Below are positions 37,588 to 45,978 of a DNA stretch of 64,000 nt, one piece after another. This DNA is from Affinundibacterium nitidum (GTDB lineage: Bacteria; Pseudomonadota; Gammaproteobacteria; Burkholderiales; Burkholderiaceae_D). How positions within the stretch are numbered: position 1 is the first letter of the stretch; every line of letters starts with the position of its first letter. The stretch is from NCBI RefSeq assembly GCF_014284155.1, contig NZ_JACOFZ010000001.1:558001-622000 (forward strand), given 5' to 3'. The notes under the pieces were generated by a model. It saw only the letters and a program-made list of their open reading frames with translations. It was not told the DNA's origin and ran no database searches. The translations under genes were made by a program, and so were the position numbers.

Positions 37588-37829
37588 AGACCACTATCAA
37601 TAAAAAGATCAGATGGTTGGCACTGCAAAGCTTGGGCAACACGAACGATATTGAGGAACGATACATTACGCTCGCCTCGTTCGATTTTTCCCATGTGTGA
37701 CCGATCAATTTCCGCGAGATCAGCTAAGGTCTCTTGGGAAATATTCAAAGCCAATCGGCGCGCACGAACGGCCGCACCGAAAAGAACGAGTCGACCATCT
37801 TTATCAATTTTTACTGAAACTCTTGTCAT
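37584..37829 (-). CDS. XRE-family transcriptional regulator
   Basis: The 81-residue product is almost entirely a Cro/CI-type HTH: RARRLALNISQETLADLAEI, DRSHMGKIERGERNVSFLNI and VRVAQALQCQPSDLF. It lacks a ligand or dimerisation domain. It points toward the recombination block and overlaps its last gene. A repressor of the element's early genes is a reasonable guess, or a small controller like those of restriction systems; no methylase or nuclease pair is present to support the latter. Confidence 0.85.
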   Translation of the reverse strand: MTRVSVKIDKDGRLVLFGAAVRARRLALNISQETLADLAEIDRSHMGKIERGERNVSFLNIVRVAQALQCQPSDLFIDSGL

Positions 37830-37984
37830 GCCTACATAGTCGCGCTATGATGCACTAACGACCACGGTATTTACGACCCATTTATTATTATTTGTAAGCC
37901 GTTTCACTCACATGGTGTTCAGGATTCGTGCAATTGCGCGTCGTTGGAGTCCATCTATTCACATTTAATTCTAAGGATCAGTTT

Positions 37985-38161
37985 ATGAGCAAAGAACAGA
38001 AATGCCCCGAATGCAAAGGTAAAGGCGTTATCCCTTGTCCAGTCGAATACGGCGGCGAGGAGCATGACGAGGGATGTCCCGTTTGTCGCGGCGACCGATC
38101 TACACGCGTCACTTGTCCTGATTGCGAAGGCAAAGGAAAAATGAACCCTGATATGCATTAA
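37985..38161 (+). CDS. Small DnaJ-type zinc-finger protein
   Basis: The ATG at 37985 gives 58 residues that are nearly all zinc-finger: CPECKGKGVIPCP, CPVCRGDRSTR and CPDCEGKGKM, the CxxCxGxG pattern of the DnaJ cysteine-rich domain. There is no J-domain. An AAGGATCAG ribosome site lies upstream. Such free fingers are common on plasmids and phages. It could bind misfolded protein or nucleic acid, but the sequence does not say which. Confidence 0.7.
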   Translation: MSKEQKCPECKGKGVIPCPVEYGGEEHDEGCPVCRGDRSTRVTCPDCEGKGKMNPDMH

Positions 38162-38237
38162 GCATTGAACTTATCAAATCGTAGGAATGAATCCCTACTA
38201 TTGACTTTCACCGTTACCAAATCTGGGAGAAACTTAT

Positions 38238-38456
38238 ATGTCTAAATCTGACGACAAGTATTTCAGCATGAGTAAAGCAGTTGAGGAGTTTAAGCACGAA
38301 TCATTTGGCCCCGGCGAAAACGCGCTGGCTGGTCTCAAATTTATTGGGAAAGGCTTATTCAATACGGTCAAATTTACAGCGGTAGAAATTGTTCCGAGCA
38401 TTGCATCGCATGCTGAAAAGGTTGCCGAACGAAATGCCAAGAATCAAAAGAAGTAA
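38238..38456 (+). CDS. Small hypothetical protein
   Basis: The 72-residue product starts at an ATG with GGGAGAAAC upstream. It is polar at both ends with an amphipathic middle (ENALAGLKFIGKGLFNTVKF) and a Lys-rich tail (ERNAKNQKK). I recognise no family. Its spacing of 76 bp from the DnaJ-type finger gene suggests co-transcription with it. Confidence 0.55.
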   Translation: MSKSDDKYFSMSKAVEEFKHESFGPGENALAGLKFIGKGLFNTVKFTAVEIVPSIASHAEKVAERNAKNQKK

Positions 38457-38523
38457 TTGACCAGTGCTCGATTTGACTGGTTCGACTTTCCAATCATATT
38501 CCCCTCAGCTGCACTTCAGTTTG

Positions 38524-38551
38524 GAAAGGCGTTCTTCAAAAAACGCCTTTC
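38524..38551. terminator. Perfect 10-bp hairpin
   Basis: GAAAGGCGTT pairs exactly with AACGCCTTTC around an 8-nt loop, 67 bp past the small hypothetical gene. No T-run follows, so it may be an RNA-stabilising or weak termination structure. Confidence 0.5.
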
Positions 38552-38640
38552 TGCAACCTAGATTCGGCGTGGTCTCAAACCACAGATCGAATCTGCAATT
38601 CAAACGTAGTCCATCAATCCAACTTTACAAAGGTCATTTC

Positions 38641-38979
38641 ATGAGAAATTCAATCTCTATTGCGTCAATTTTCGCTGCTCTCACTTTAATTGCATCGAAC
38701 GCTATGGCAGGAAACAACGTCGGACAGTGCGTTTACCCGAAAACAAAACCAGCTGGAAAAGGCAGACTCGTATTTGCGAATCCTGTCTACATTCATTCCA
38801 GCCCCAACTCCCCTGACAAAAAGGAACTGAAAGATTTAGACGCATTTACCATTAAGGCTGAATCGAATGGATTCGTCCAACTCGAAACAGTGCCTGGAAT
38901 GAACGATCAACCGACTAAGATAATTGGCTGGGCGAAACTGAACGATTTCCGCTTTCAAGATCTCCGAAATTGCAATTAA
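38641..38979 (+). CDS. Secreted small protein with SH3-like region
   Basis: The ATG at 38641 opens a 112-residue product with a clear Sec signal (ISIASIFAALTLIASNAMAG, cleavage after AMA). The mature part is about 87 residues: GKGRLVFANPVYIHSSP, FTIKAESNGFVQLETVPG and IIGWAKLNDFRF, which looks like a small SH3-type beta barrel. Two cysteines (VGQCVYP and the penultimate residue of the protein) could form a disulfide. A periplasmic or secreted location is expected. The longer frame from 38464 would hide the signal peptide and is unlikely. Confidence 0.7.
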   Translation: MRNSISIASIFAALTLIASNAMAGNNVGQCVYPKTKPAGKGRLVFANPVYIHSSPNSPDKKELKDLDAFTIKAESNGFVQLETVPGMNDQPTKIIGWAKLNDFRFQDLRNCN

Positions 38980-39231
38980 TTTCGCATAGGCCATTTCGGC
39001 ACAACTAACTGATATTACTTCACAAAGAGTCTATCAGTTAGTGGTACTGTTCTTAAAGAATAGGTCAAGAAGTAACAATCGAACAAGCACAGCTACCCTG
39101 CTGCTCGAATCAAACACGCTGCGAGAATAATTTTTTTGAATGCACAAATTAATTTCACACAGTATCTCTATATCGCGTGCATTCCTATTCATCGTCAGCG
39201 CACCGCAAAGAGTACCCGCACCGACATCCCT

Positions 39232-40344
39232 CTAACACAATGAATTAGTCTGCGCCAATCGTGGCCTACCTCGCTTCACACCGAATGTTTCAGGAGCACA
39301 GCTCTTCCGAATCATTTTTCGTGCTGGTGAATCTTTTAGCCGAATTGTCTGCCTTTCTTTGCACACGTAATGAACGACTAATCCAATAAGGTTATTTATC
39401 ATAAGCTCGTCTGAAGCACAGATTAAGCCAATTCCACAAATTCCCTTAGCTTTATATTCATCGATTTTTGCATTAACGTTCCAATAATCCCCTTTGCCCT
39501 GAGTAATGTGCTGCTTCCAATACTCTCCAATCAATTTAGCGTAGTGCACATGATAAAGTCCATTACGAATTGAGCCATTGAAGAAAAAGACCGAATGAAT
39601 ATGCACACCTCGATCCAAACCGTATTCGACTCTGAAGATTGATCCAAGCAAATCATCAAAAATACTGTTGTGACGCATATTGGCCACGAGACGATCTAAA
39701 TCATCCAGCGCGTCAGAGCCATCAACCAGGTCTTTTGTCGCGTTGTTGTAATACAAGTCAACTCGCAAAACAATGATACGGCTATGTACGTAAAATAGAT
39801 CATCGACAAATTTAGTAAACGATTCTCGACGATACTCTTGCAACTTCCAAGCGTTAACCAATTTGCTGCGAAACTTGGGACTGCGACAGATTTCATCAAT
39901 AGCATTTACAAATTGTACAAAGGTATCAAAGCTTTGTACGTCATCTAAGTCTTTAAATTTACCAAGCACCGCATACCGCTTACCATCAGCTCCCTCCTGG
40001 ATTAAACTTTGTTTTAAGCATGCACTAATAAAGATTTCAATCGAAATAGAATAGACATATTTTGTCGGTAATAAACAAGATGCTTTAATCATCGAATGAA
40101 TAGCAAAATAGTACTTAGAGATTTGTGCATTTCCTGTTCTCGTGGTTGAAGATAAATTTAAGGATGCCACCGCTTGTTTCTGACTCCTAACGTAATAAAT
40201 AAAATCTTCGACATCGCGCATAGGCCTTGCATCGCCTTTTTCTTTTGCTAGAAGTGCATCAATTGTTTTCCCTCGGTGATCGTCATTTTGAAATGCCTTA
40301 GTTGCTCGATGACCTAGGAATTTTGAATCTAAAAAGATAGCCAT
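39232..40344 (-). CDS. Inovirus Gp2 / YagK-YfjJ family HUH protein
   Basis: The 370-residue product carries the YagK/YfjJ C-terminal domain (about 200-350): IIVLRVDLYYN, FRVEYGLDRGVHIHSVFFFN with the HxH pair of HUH enzymes, AKLIGEYWKQHITQGKGDYW and GIGLICASDEL. These proteins resemble rolling-circle initiators and are found in inoviruses, satellites and integrative islands. A catalytic Tyr downstream is plausible (NLIGLVVHYVCKER) but not certain. The N-terminal 190 residues are helical. Together with AlpA and the neighbouring integrase-like gene it looks like the replication part of a small integrative element. Confidence 0.82.
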   Translation of the reverse strand: MAIFLDSKFLGHRATKAFQNDDHRGKTIDALLAKEKGDARPMRDVEDFIYYVRSQKQAVASLNLSSTTRTGNAQISKYYFAIHSMIKASCLLPTKYVYSISIEIFISACLKQSLIQEGADGKRYAVLGKFKDLDDVQSFDTFVQFVNAIDEICRSPKFRSKLVNAWKLQEYRRESFTKFVDDLFYVHSRIIVLRVDLYYNNATKDLVDGSDALDDLDRLVANMRHNSIFDDLLGSIFRVEYGLDRGVHIHSVFFFNGSIRNGLYHVHYAKLIGEYWKQHITQGKGDYWNVNAKIDEYKAKGICGIGLICASDELMINNLIGLVVHYVCKERQTIRLKDSPARKMIRKSCAPETFGVKRGRPRLAQTNSLC

Positions 40345-40780
40345 GATTACTATTAATTTGTCACTTTAAATTGAATGGATGTAATGCTGCCGAATGTGTC
40401 TTTGCACATTCAATTACATGATTGATTTGATTGGAATAAAGGTTAATAAAATGACTATGGAGCCATAATCTTTGATCAATGATGTTAGGTTTTAAACATC
40501 AGTACTGGTTTCTTTACATTAATTCATTCGCAGTGTGGATCACTGCTTATTGATAATGTCGCATTCAAATTACATATCTGATGCTCTTCTTGTCTTTGAT
40601 TGTGTGAGATTGATCATTCACATAAAGCAATAGATTAAGTAGTTACTTAATAACATATAAGTGCATAATTCAGGTTAATCTTAATCCTCCGCATACGTAA
40701 CAATTTAAGCAACATTCGCTTGCTGCGACCTAAAAATTCAATCGTCGGTCGTGTACAGAGATATTGTCATCTCATTCAAA
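40345..40780. other. A/T-rich intergenic region upstream of Gp2/YagK gene
   Basis: About 436 bp of A/T-rich sequence with several ATTGAT/ATCAAT words and a TGTGA...TCACA pair with the wrong spacing for CRP. If the Gp2-like protein starts rolling-circle replication, its origin could lie here, but no hairpin with a convincing nick site stands out. No gene is seen. Confidence 0.4.
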
Positions 40781-41011
40781 TTACTGAGCACGGCTCACTT
40801 CGATTTTGTGTTCGATCCAAGCAATGACTTCCGATGCAATCCAAGCAACACTTCCTTTTTCGAACGATGATAAAGAGATCGGCTTCGGGAAATTTGGGTC
40901 ATAGTGTTTTGAATCAGGATTGAGTCGGTTGTAAATACTACTTCTCTTCAAGCCAGTTATTTCTTCGACTTGTGCGCGGCGCAGTAATTTCAGTGGGATA
41001 GATTGGCGCAT
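40781..41011 (-). CDS. AlpA-family regulator/excisionase
   Basis: The 76-residue product has the AlpA/MerR-like winged HTH: LRRAQVEEITGLKRSSIYNR, then FPKPISLSSFEKGSVAWIAS and EVIAWIEHKIE. AlpA proteins activate excision genes of P4-like islands and often serve as directionality factors. It lies between the Gp2/YagK gene and the integrase-like gene, a common order in small integrative elements. Start is an ATG. Confidence 0.88.
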   Translation of the reverse strand: MRQSIPLKLLRRAQVEEITGLKRSSIYNRLNPDSKHYDPNFPKPISLSSFEKGSVAWIASEVIAWIEHKIEVSRAQ

Positions 41012-41407
41012 TTATTCACTCCTTCAGTCAGTAGCAAGATTTCAAAATGACAAATGAAAAATTTGTCCACATCATAGGAGTACTGAGTATTTTTTTACGG
41101 GCACTCGTAGCTCGTAAAGGTTGGAGGGTGCTTATGCTTGTATTCAATTGCCACAAAGAGCACATCAAGACAAAATAATATTACAAATTAAAGAGAGACA
41201 TAATCTCCCAATTTAGGTAAATTAGTTAAAATACTTAAAGTTTTTGTCTATGATGAGCCCCAGAGATATGCAACCATCAATGCAGGGTAATTTGACTATT
41301 TTCTGCGGGTAATTTTATAAATATCTCACGATCTGTTTTGTGTTTTTCTTGGGTATTTTTTGTGTTTTCATCTCAGAAAATATTATCAATTATCAATACT
41401 TAAAATC
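41012..41407. other. Intergenic region between AlpA and integrase-like genes
   Basis: Nearly 400 bp of A/T-rich divergent promoter region. It should hold promoters for both flanking genes. I find no further ORF with a ribosome-binding site, no clear repeats and no terminator. Confidence 0.45.
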
Positions 41408-42388
41408 ATGAATAAAGTATCACTCCAAAGCACACACGCCAAAAAAAATCGTCGGCAAACGATCGTGCCGATAAATTCCGAAGACGAATTCAAAGACGCA
41501 ATTAAGAAAGGAACTGGCAAAATTAATTTGGGAAATTGCCTTTTCATCATCCTAAACTCTAATAGCGCCGGATCTTTTCGGTATCGACTAAGTTTTAACG
41601 GAAAAGACACAACGCATATACTTGGAAAGTTTCCTCAGATGAGTTTTACTGAGGCAAGGAAGAAAGCCGATGAAATGAATAACCAAAAGAGGCTTGCTGC
41701 TGAACAAACAAAAGCAAAGCGTTTTGAGGAGAACCTAAGGACGAGAAAAAGAATAGGAACGCAACGCAGTATCCCAACATTCAACAACTTGGTCGAAATT
41801 GCGATGCTTTACAAGGCGATACGCCATGACTACACATTAGATTATGAGATGCGGATCGTAACCTTTCTGGCCCTAACAACACCAATTTATGCCGACAGAA
41901 TAAGGGAGTTACGAAAAAAGGATTTTATAGAGCCTGGATGCCTTGTATTTTATCCAGACAATCTCTATTTGAATCCAACAGGCACTTTAGAACTAGATCG
42001 CGATCTATGTCACCAAATCCTGTCAATCCAAACCAACCGATCCGAATATCTTTTTGAAAAATCTCAAAGCTTGGGACCTGCAATTTTTATAGAAGAAATT
42101 GAAAAAATCATCAATAACGTTTGGCGAGCCAACACAATCAGACTGACGGATCTCAAGAAATTTTTTTATTTTATCTGCGATGAGAAAACAGGATTCAATG
42201 AATCATTCATTAAAGAATTCAAGGCAAATTATCGAATGCCGAATTGGGCGAGTAAATATGGTCGGCAAGTACATACCGCAATAAATTGGTTCGCGAATGA
42301 ATTGTTGCTCGCTGAAGGCGCCTTTAAAGATCCATACATATCAAAAGCAAATGAATCACTACCAACTTCGCATCGAGAGTACTCTTAA
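41408..42388 (+). CDS. Degenerate integrase-like protein with DUF4102-type arm domain
   Basis: The ATG at 41408 gives about 326 residues. Residues 40-105 match the DUF4102 arm-binding domain (RYRLSFNGKDTTHILGKFPQ, MSFTEARKKADEM). The following part resembles a tyrosine recombinase only in places: LTTPIYADRIRELRKKDF could be box I with its Arg, but the HxxR box and a clear nucleophile Tyr are not evident. Length is short of the usual 390-430. It may be an inactivated integrase, or an accessory protein using the same arm sites as the intact integrase. It lies about 195 bp inside the right attachment site, where the original integrase of an island would sit. Confidence 0.65.
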   Translation: MNKVSLQSTHAKKNRRQTIVPINSEDEFKDAIKKGTGKINLGNCLFIILNSNSAGSFRYRLSFNGKDTTHILGKFPQMSFTEARKKADEMNNQKRLAAEQTKAKRFEENLRTRKRIGTQRSIPTFNNLVEIAMLYKAIRHDYTLDYEMRIVTFLALTTPIYADRIRELRKKDFIEPGCLVFYPDNLYLNPTGTLELDRDLCHQILSIQTNRSEYLFEKSQSLGPAIFIEEIEKIINNVWRANTIRLTDLKKFFYFICDEKTGFNESFIKEFKANYRMPNWASKYGRQVHTAINWFANELLLAEGAFKDPYISKANESLPTSHREYS

Positions 42389-42507
42389 AAATTACAAGAG
42401 CGTAAGAACAACCAGTGATAACTCCAATAATGCAGCTCGACAAGGAAGCACACTTCTTGTAGCAATTCAACACGTTCCAATTGCTTCCAATTCCAGCCAA
42501 GCACAAA

Positions 42508-42528
42508 TGGCATACCAGATGGCATACC
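42508..42528. repeat. Paired integrase arm-type sites, right end
   Basis: Two direct copies of TGGCATACC start 12 bp apart, 55 bp inside the right attachment site. They match the left pair in sequence, period and orientation, and both pairs follow TTCCAA-rich stretches. Confidence 0.6.
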
Positions 42529-42548
42529 GAAGGAAGCAGAAAAAGAAA

Positions 42549-42571
42549 AAGCCCTTTAAAATCAAGGGCTT
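42549..42571 (-). terminator. Terminator serving tRNA-Ser, supplied by the island
   Basis: AAGCCCTT pairs with AAGGGCTT around a 7-nt loop and is followed on the minus strand by TTTTCTTTTT. It lies 12 bp past the tRNA-Ser 3' end but inside the island boundary, so it replaces the host terminator now stranded at 6358. Confidence 0.78.
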
Positions 42572-42583
42572 AATCAGAATTAC

Positions 42584-42597
42584 TGGCGGAGACGGTG
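42584..42597. repeat. Right attachment site within tRNA-Ser 3' end
   Basis: These 14 bp are the CCA-terminal bases of tRNA-Ser(GCT) and repeat exactly at 6395-6408. The tRNA remains complete because the island carries this copy of the 3' end. Confidence 0.8.
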
Positions 42598-42675
42598 AGA
42601 TTCGAACTCACGATCCAGGTTACCCCAGATGCTTCCTTAGCAGGGAAGTGCCTTCGGCCACTCGGCCACGTCTCC
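42584..42675 (-). tRNA. tRNA-Ser(GCT)
   Basis: The minus strand folds as a 92-nt class II tRNA: acceptor GGAGAC/GTCTCC, D-arm GTGGCCGAGTGGCCGAAGGC, anticodon stem-loop TTCCC-TGCTA-AGGAA with anticodon GCT, a long variable arm (CATCTGGGGTAACCTGGATC region), T-arm GAGTTCGAATCTC, and encoded GCCA. GCT reads AGC and AGU serine codons. It follows lysC on the same strand and is the integration target of the island. Confidence 0.97.
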
Positions 42676-42774
42676 ACACTCTCACAAAACGACACAAACG
42701 CATCGTACTGCAAGCGAGAACGAGATCATAGCGGGTAGTTCACATTTGGTCAACTACTCGCTCAGAAAATGTTC

Positions 42775-44025
42775 TTATGCAGCTTCCAAACCAAAGGCTT
42801 TATGCAATGCACGCACCGCCAATTCCATGTATTTCTCATCGATCAATACAGAAATCTTGATTTCTGAAGTAGAGATCATTTGAATATTGATCCCCTCTTC
42901 CGACAATGTACGGAACATTTGCGAAGCGATACCGACATGACTACGCATGCCAACGCCGACCACTGACACTTTAGAGACTTTAGCGTCACCGATAATACTA
43001 CCGGCGCCGATATGTGCCTTAACGCTGGCATTCAATACTTCCATCGCCTTGTTGTAGTCTGCACGGGGCACAGTGAAAGTAAAGTCCGTCTTTCCTTCGA
43101 CCGATTGATTTTGAATAATCATATCCACTTCGATATTCGCATCAGCAACAGGGCCCAAAATTTGGTACGCAATACCTGGCTTGTCAGGTACTCCAAACAC
43201 CGTTAATTTTGCTTCGTCGCGATTAAATGCGATGCCAGTAATTGTGGCTTGTTCCATATTTGTATCTTCCTCAAACGAAATCAGAGTGCCGGAGACGATC
43301 TCTTCGGCTAAAGGCATTAAAGGGTCGGTCAATGATGACAGCACGCGAGTCGGCATACGGTAATTGCCGGCAAATTCAACTGAGCGAATTTGCAGAACTT
43401 TCGAACCTAAAGACGCCATTTCCAGCATTTCTTCGAAAGTTACGGTATTCAAGCGGCGAGCTTCAGACACAACGCGTGGATCGGTCGTATATACGCCGTC
43501 AACATCTGTATAAATTAAACACTCTTGCGCTTTCATCGCTGCCGCAATCGCCACAGCGGACGTATCTGAACCACCACGCCCTAATGTTGTAATATTGCCG
43601 AGATCATCAACGCCTTGAAAACCGGTAATGATCACAATCTTACCTTCAGCTAAGTCAGCTTTGACCTTTACGTCGTCAATCGAAGAAATTCGTGCTTTGG
43701 TGTACGCAGAATCAGTCTTAATTGGGACCTGCCAACCAGCATAAGAAACTGCCTTCTTGCCAATAGCTTGAAGTGCCATGGACAACAAACCGACGGAAAC
43801 TTGTTCTCCCGTAGAGGCTATCATGTCGAGCTCGCGTGGGTCTGGCTCTGCCATAATTTCCTTGGCAAGACCAATAATTCGATTCGTTTCGCCCGACATC
43901 GCGGACGGCACGACGATGATTTGATAACCTGCGTCATGCCATTTGGCGACGCGCTTAGCGACGTTCTTAATGCGTTCCGTGGAACCCATCGACGTACCGC
44001 CATATTTGTGGACGATCAAAGCCAT
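42775..44025 (-). CDS. lysC: Aspartate kinase
   Basis: The 416-residue product is a monofunctional aspartokinase for the first step of lysine, threonine and methionine synthesis. It has the N-terminal VHKYGGTSMGSTERI motif, GRGGSDTSAVAIAAAM in the kinase domain, and two C-terminal ACT domains (FGVPDKPGIAYQILGPVADA and GVGMRSHVGIASQMFRTLSE) for feedback control. Length and architecture are normal for the alpha-type enzyme. tRNA-Ser(GCT) lies 99 bp downstream on the same strand, an order common in Burkholderiales. No lysine riboswitch is visible upstream. Confidence 0.96.
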   Translation of the reverse strand: MALIVHKYGGTSMGSTERIKNVAKRVAKWHDAGYQIIVVPSAMSGETNRIIGLAKEIMAEPDPRELDMIASTGEQVSVGLLSMALQAIGKKAVSYAGWQVPIKTDSAYTKARISSIDDVKVKADLAEGKIVIITGFQGVDDLGNITTLGRGGSDTSAVAIAAAMKAQECLIYTDVDGVYTTDPRVVSEARRLNTVTFEEMLEMASLGSKVLQIRSVEFAGNYRMPTRVLSSLTDPLMPLAEEIVSGTLISFEEDTNMEQATITGIAFNRDEAKLTVFGVPDKPGIAYQILGPVADANIEVDMIIQNQSVEGKTDFTFTVPRADYNKAMEVLNASVKAHIGAGSIIGDAKVSKVSVVGVGMRSHVGIASQMFRTLSEEGINIQMISTSEIKISVLIDEKYMELAVRALHKAFGLEAA

Positions 44026-44613
44026 AAAAATTTCAAATAGAGTGACGAAAGAATGGTGTTAATTGAAAAACGAACCCATGACTCTACATGCTGCTCTGCA
44101 AAATAACAAGAACTTCACGTCCAAATTTTGTATGCTTTTTCCTGATAGCGATATAAGTCTAAATGATCTGCTAGAAAAGCGAGGTGAGTTTGTCATCATT
44201 TCTGAAACCTTATGATAGACATCCACGAACTTAGCATCACCACATTCAATTCAAAAAATGACACAAAAAAACTCAATTTTATATTTGAATTCAAACACTT
44301 ACAGAAGCAGCGCATTCTTTGATTTAACGCTAAAGATATGCTCCGATTTCATTTCATTAAATACATCGAAATAAAAATCACAAATGACAAAAAAGCATAA
44401 GCAAATACGGATTCAATCCAAGCACTAGGACAAGCAAAAATATGGAGTTTTGCAATCGCAGCAAATTTTATTCAAGGCTAAATATCAACGAAAGCCCTTT
44501 CAAGTCTGCCAATTGGGACCCAATAGATTCGAGGATCAAATACTGCGCCGACCAAAAACAAAATGGGGCCGCAGCCCCATTCAATTTATCGCACCATCAC
44601 TGCCCTTCAAGTC
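44026..44613. other. Long intergenic region upstream of lysC
   Basis: About 590 bp without a supported gene. It should hold the lysC promoter and contains the terminator at 44562-44581. The central 350 bp is A/T-rich with many short A and T runs. No tilS or accA gene, often found here in relatives, is present, and I recognise no RNA element. Confidence 0.5.
44562..44581 (-). terminator. Intrinsic terminator after the DUF1415 gene
   Basis: AATGGGGC pairs with GCCCCATT around CGCA; on the minus strand TTTTGTTTTT follows. It lies 32 bp past the DUF1415 stop codon. Confidence 0.82.
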
Positions 44614-45165
44614 TCACACAAGAAACAATTTTTTCCAGCCTTCAAGACCCAGTGCACGTAATGTTGCCATGTTTTTTTCATAAATTTGCTCGGCCTCTGG
44701 AAAGGCTTCTACCGCTTTATCAATACTTTCTTCACGCAACAAATGTAGCGTTGGATAGGGGGAGCGGTTCGTAAAATTCTCGATATCGTCAAGATCGGTA
44801 TCTTCAAACTGATACAAAGGGTGAAAACTTGCCACCTGCAAAATGCCGTCAAGATCTCTATCTTCCAAAGTCGCGTCTGCGACCTCAAGAAAGTCATTAA
44901 AGTCTAGGAAGTCATTCAAGACGAATGGATGAATCAACAAAGTCGTATCGATTTTTTCTGGGTTGGCCTCCGCCAGCGCTTCTAACTCATCAATCAAATC
45001 TTTGAGCAACTCTTCCTCTGTGCGGGCATGACTGACGATGTAGCGGATTTGTTCCTTAATATGCACGCCTTTAGCAAAGGGACATAGGTTCAAGCCTATG
45101 ACGGCTTTCTCTAGCCACTGTTTAGTACTAGCAAGAATTTCTTGATCGGAGAGTGCATCACTCAT
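44614..45165 (-). CDS. DUF1415 family protein
   Basis: The 183-residue product matches DUF1415 over its whole length: STKQWLEKAVIGLNLCPFAK near the start, LLIHPFVLNDFLDFNDFLEV in the middle and RSPYPTLHLLREESIDKAV near the end. The conserved NLCPFAK and HPF motifs suggest an enzyme or metal site, but I know no function. It is soluble and follows rpiA by 48 bp on the same strand, so the two may be co-transcribed. Confidence 0.87.
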   Translation of the reverse strand: MSDALSDQEILASTKQWLEKAVIGLNLCPFAKGVHIKEQIRYIVSHARTEEELLKDLIDELEALAEANPEKIDTTLLIHPFVLNDFLDFNDFLEVADATLEDRDLDGILQVASFHPLYQFEDTDLDDIENFTNRSPYPTLHLLREESIDKAVEAFPEAEQIYEKNMATLRALGLEGWKKLFLV

Positions 45166-45213
45166 ATTTTTTCCTGTTCAAAATTGATGAGATATGAAGC
45201 TGTCAAAACGCTC

Positions 45214-45888
45214 TCAAAATGTCAGAGTTTTGACGCCGTCGGGCGTGCCTAACAGGCATACATTCGCCCCTTGCTGAGCGAATAAACCAACGGTTACGAC
45301 ACCAACGATATTATTGATTTTGCGCTCTAATTCTTGCGGGTCTTCGATTTGCAAGCCATGCACATCAACGATAACATTGCCATTATCGGTAATCAGAGCC
45401 TGTCCATCTTTCATGCGCAACCTTGCATCGCCAGCGATATCATTCAGTGCGCGAATGACAGACTCTCGCGCCATAGGGATAACTTCAACAGGCAAAGGGA
45501 AGCCTCCTAATTTCTCGACCAGTTTCGAACCATCGGCGATACAAATAAATTGTTTTGCGACCGAAGCGACGATCTTTTCACGCGTCAACGCAGCACCACC
45601 GCCTTTGATCATAGCACCACTTGCCGTGATTTCATCAGCGCCGTCGATATACACCGGCATACTGGTAACATCATTAAGGTCAAGCACCTCAATACCATGG
45701 CCTCTCAAGCGTGCGGCAGTGGCTTCTGAAGAGGCAACCGCAGCTTTAATTTTGTGTTTAATTTTTGCCAATTCGTCGATAAAGAAATTAGCTGTTGAAC
45801 CTGTACCCACCCCCACTATTTCCCCTTCAACTACATAGGAAATAGCTGCTTGAGCAACCGCCAGTTTGAGTTCGTCTTGCGTCATCAT
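45214..45888 (-). CDS. rpiA: Ribose-5-phosphate isomerase A
   Basis: The 224-residue product interconverts ribose 5-phosphate and ribulose 5-phosphate in the pentose phosphate pathway. Typical motifs are [25 protein letters not shown] with the active-site acids, [14 protein letters not shown] and FICIADGSK. The length is normal. Two ATG codons in tandem (45888 and 45885) can serve as start. It precedes the DUF1415 gene and lies 90 bp after the stop of the SrkA-like kinase gene. Confidence 0.96.
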   Translation of the reverse strand: MMTQDELKLAVAQAAISYVVEGEIVGVGTGSTANFFIDELAKIKHKIKAAVASSEATAARLRGHGIEVLDLNDVTSMPVYIDGADEITASGAMIKGGGAALTREKIVASVAKQFICIADGSKLVEKLGGFPLPVEVIPMARESVIRALNDIAGDARLRMKDGQALITDNGNVIVDVHGLQIEDPQELERKINNIVGVVTVGLFAQQGANVCLLGTPDGVKTLTF

Positions 45889-45978
45889 GATGTCAACTTA
45901 TGGAAAAAAGGGAAGAAAAGCAATGAGGCACGAGAGTACCAACCCGCTATTGTAAACGATGGCACCCATCATTCAAAA

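Larger units (their letters stand above)
6395..42597. mobile_element. 36-kb integrative island at the 3' end of tRNA-Ser(GCT)
   Basis: The element is bounded by a 14-bp direct repeat identical to the last 14 nt of tRNA-Ser(GCT), with the intact tRNA at the right end. Inside the left end is a complete P4-type integrase. Paired TGGCATAC repeats lie inside both ends, and AlpA, Gp2/YagK and Gp3-like directionality genes support mobility. Cargo is a large signal-transduction block, a hemP operon, an exported agmatine-deiminase-like protein and phage/plasmid-like recombination genes. No relaxase with type IV secretion, capsid or terminase gene is seen, so it would need help to transfer. Several successive insertions into the same site could have built it. 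Confidence 0.78.

Noticed and set aside
37584-37829. XRE gene as antitoxin or restriction controller
   Set aside because: No toxin, methylase or endonuclease partner lies beside it, so only a general regulator call is supported.
40590-40625. TGTGA...TCACA pair resembling a CRP site
   Set aside because: The half-sites are 10 bp apart where CRP needs 6, and no promoter is recognisable next to it.
42297-42731. 144-codon open frame across the right attachment site and tRNA-Ser
   Set aside because: It runs through a clear tRNA and overlaps the integrase-like gene in another frame; its composition is that of a shadow frame.
44026-44613. Possible lysine riboswitch or small genes upstream of lysC
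   Set aside because: No conserved multi-helix structure is visible, and the short open frames lack ribosome sites and protein-like composition.
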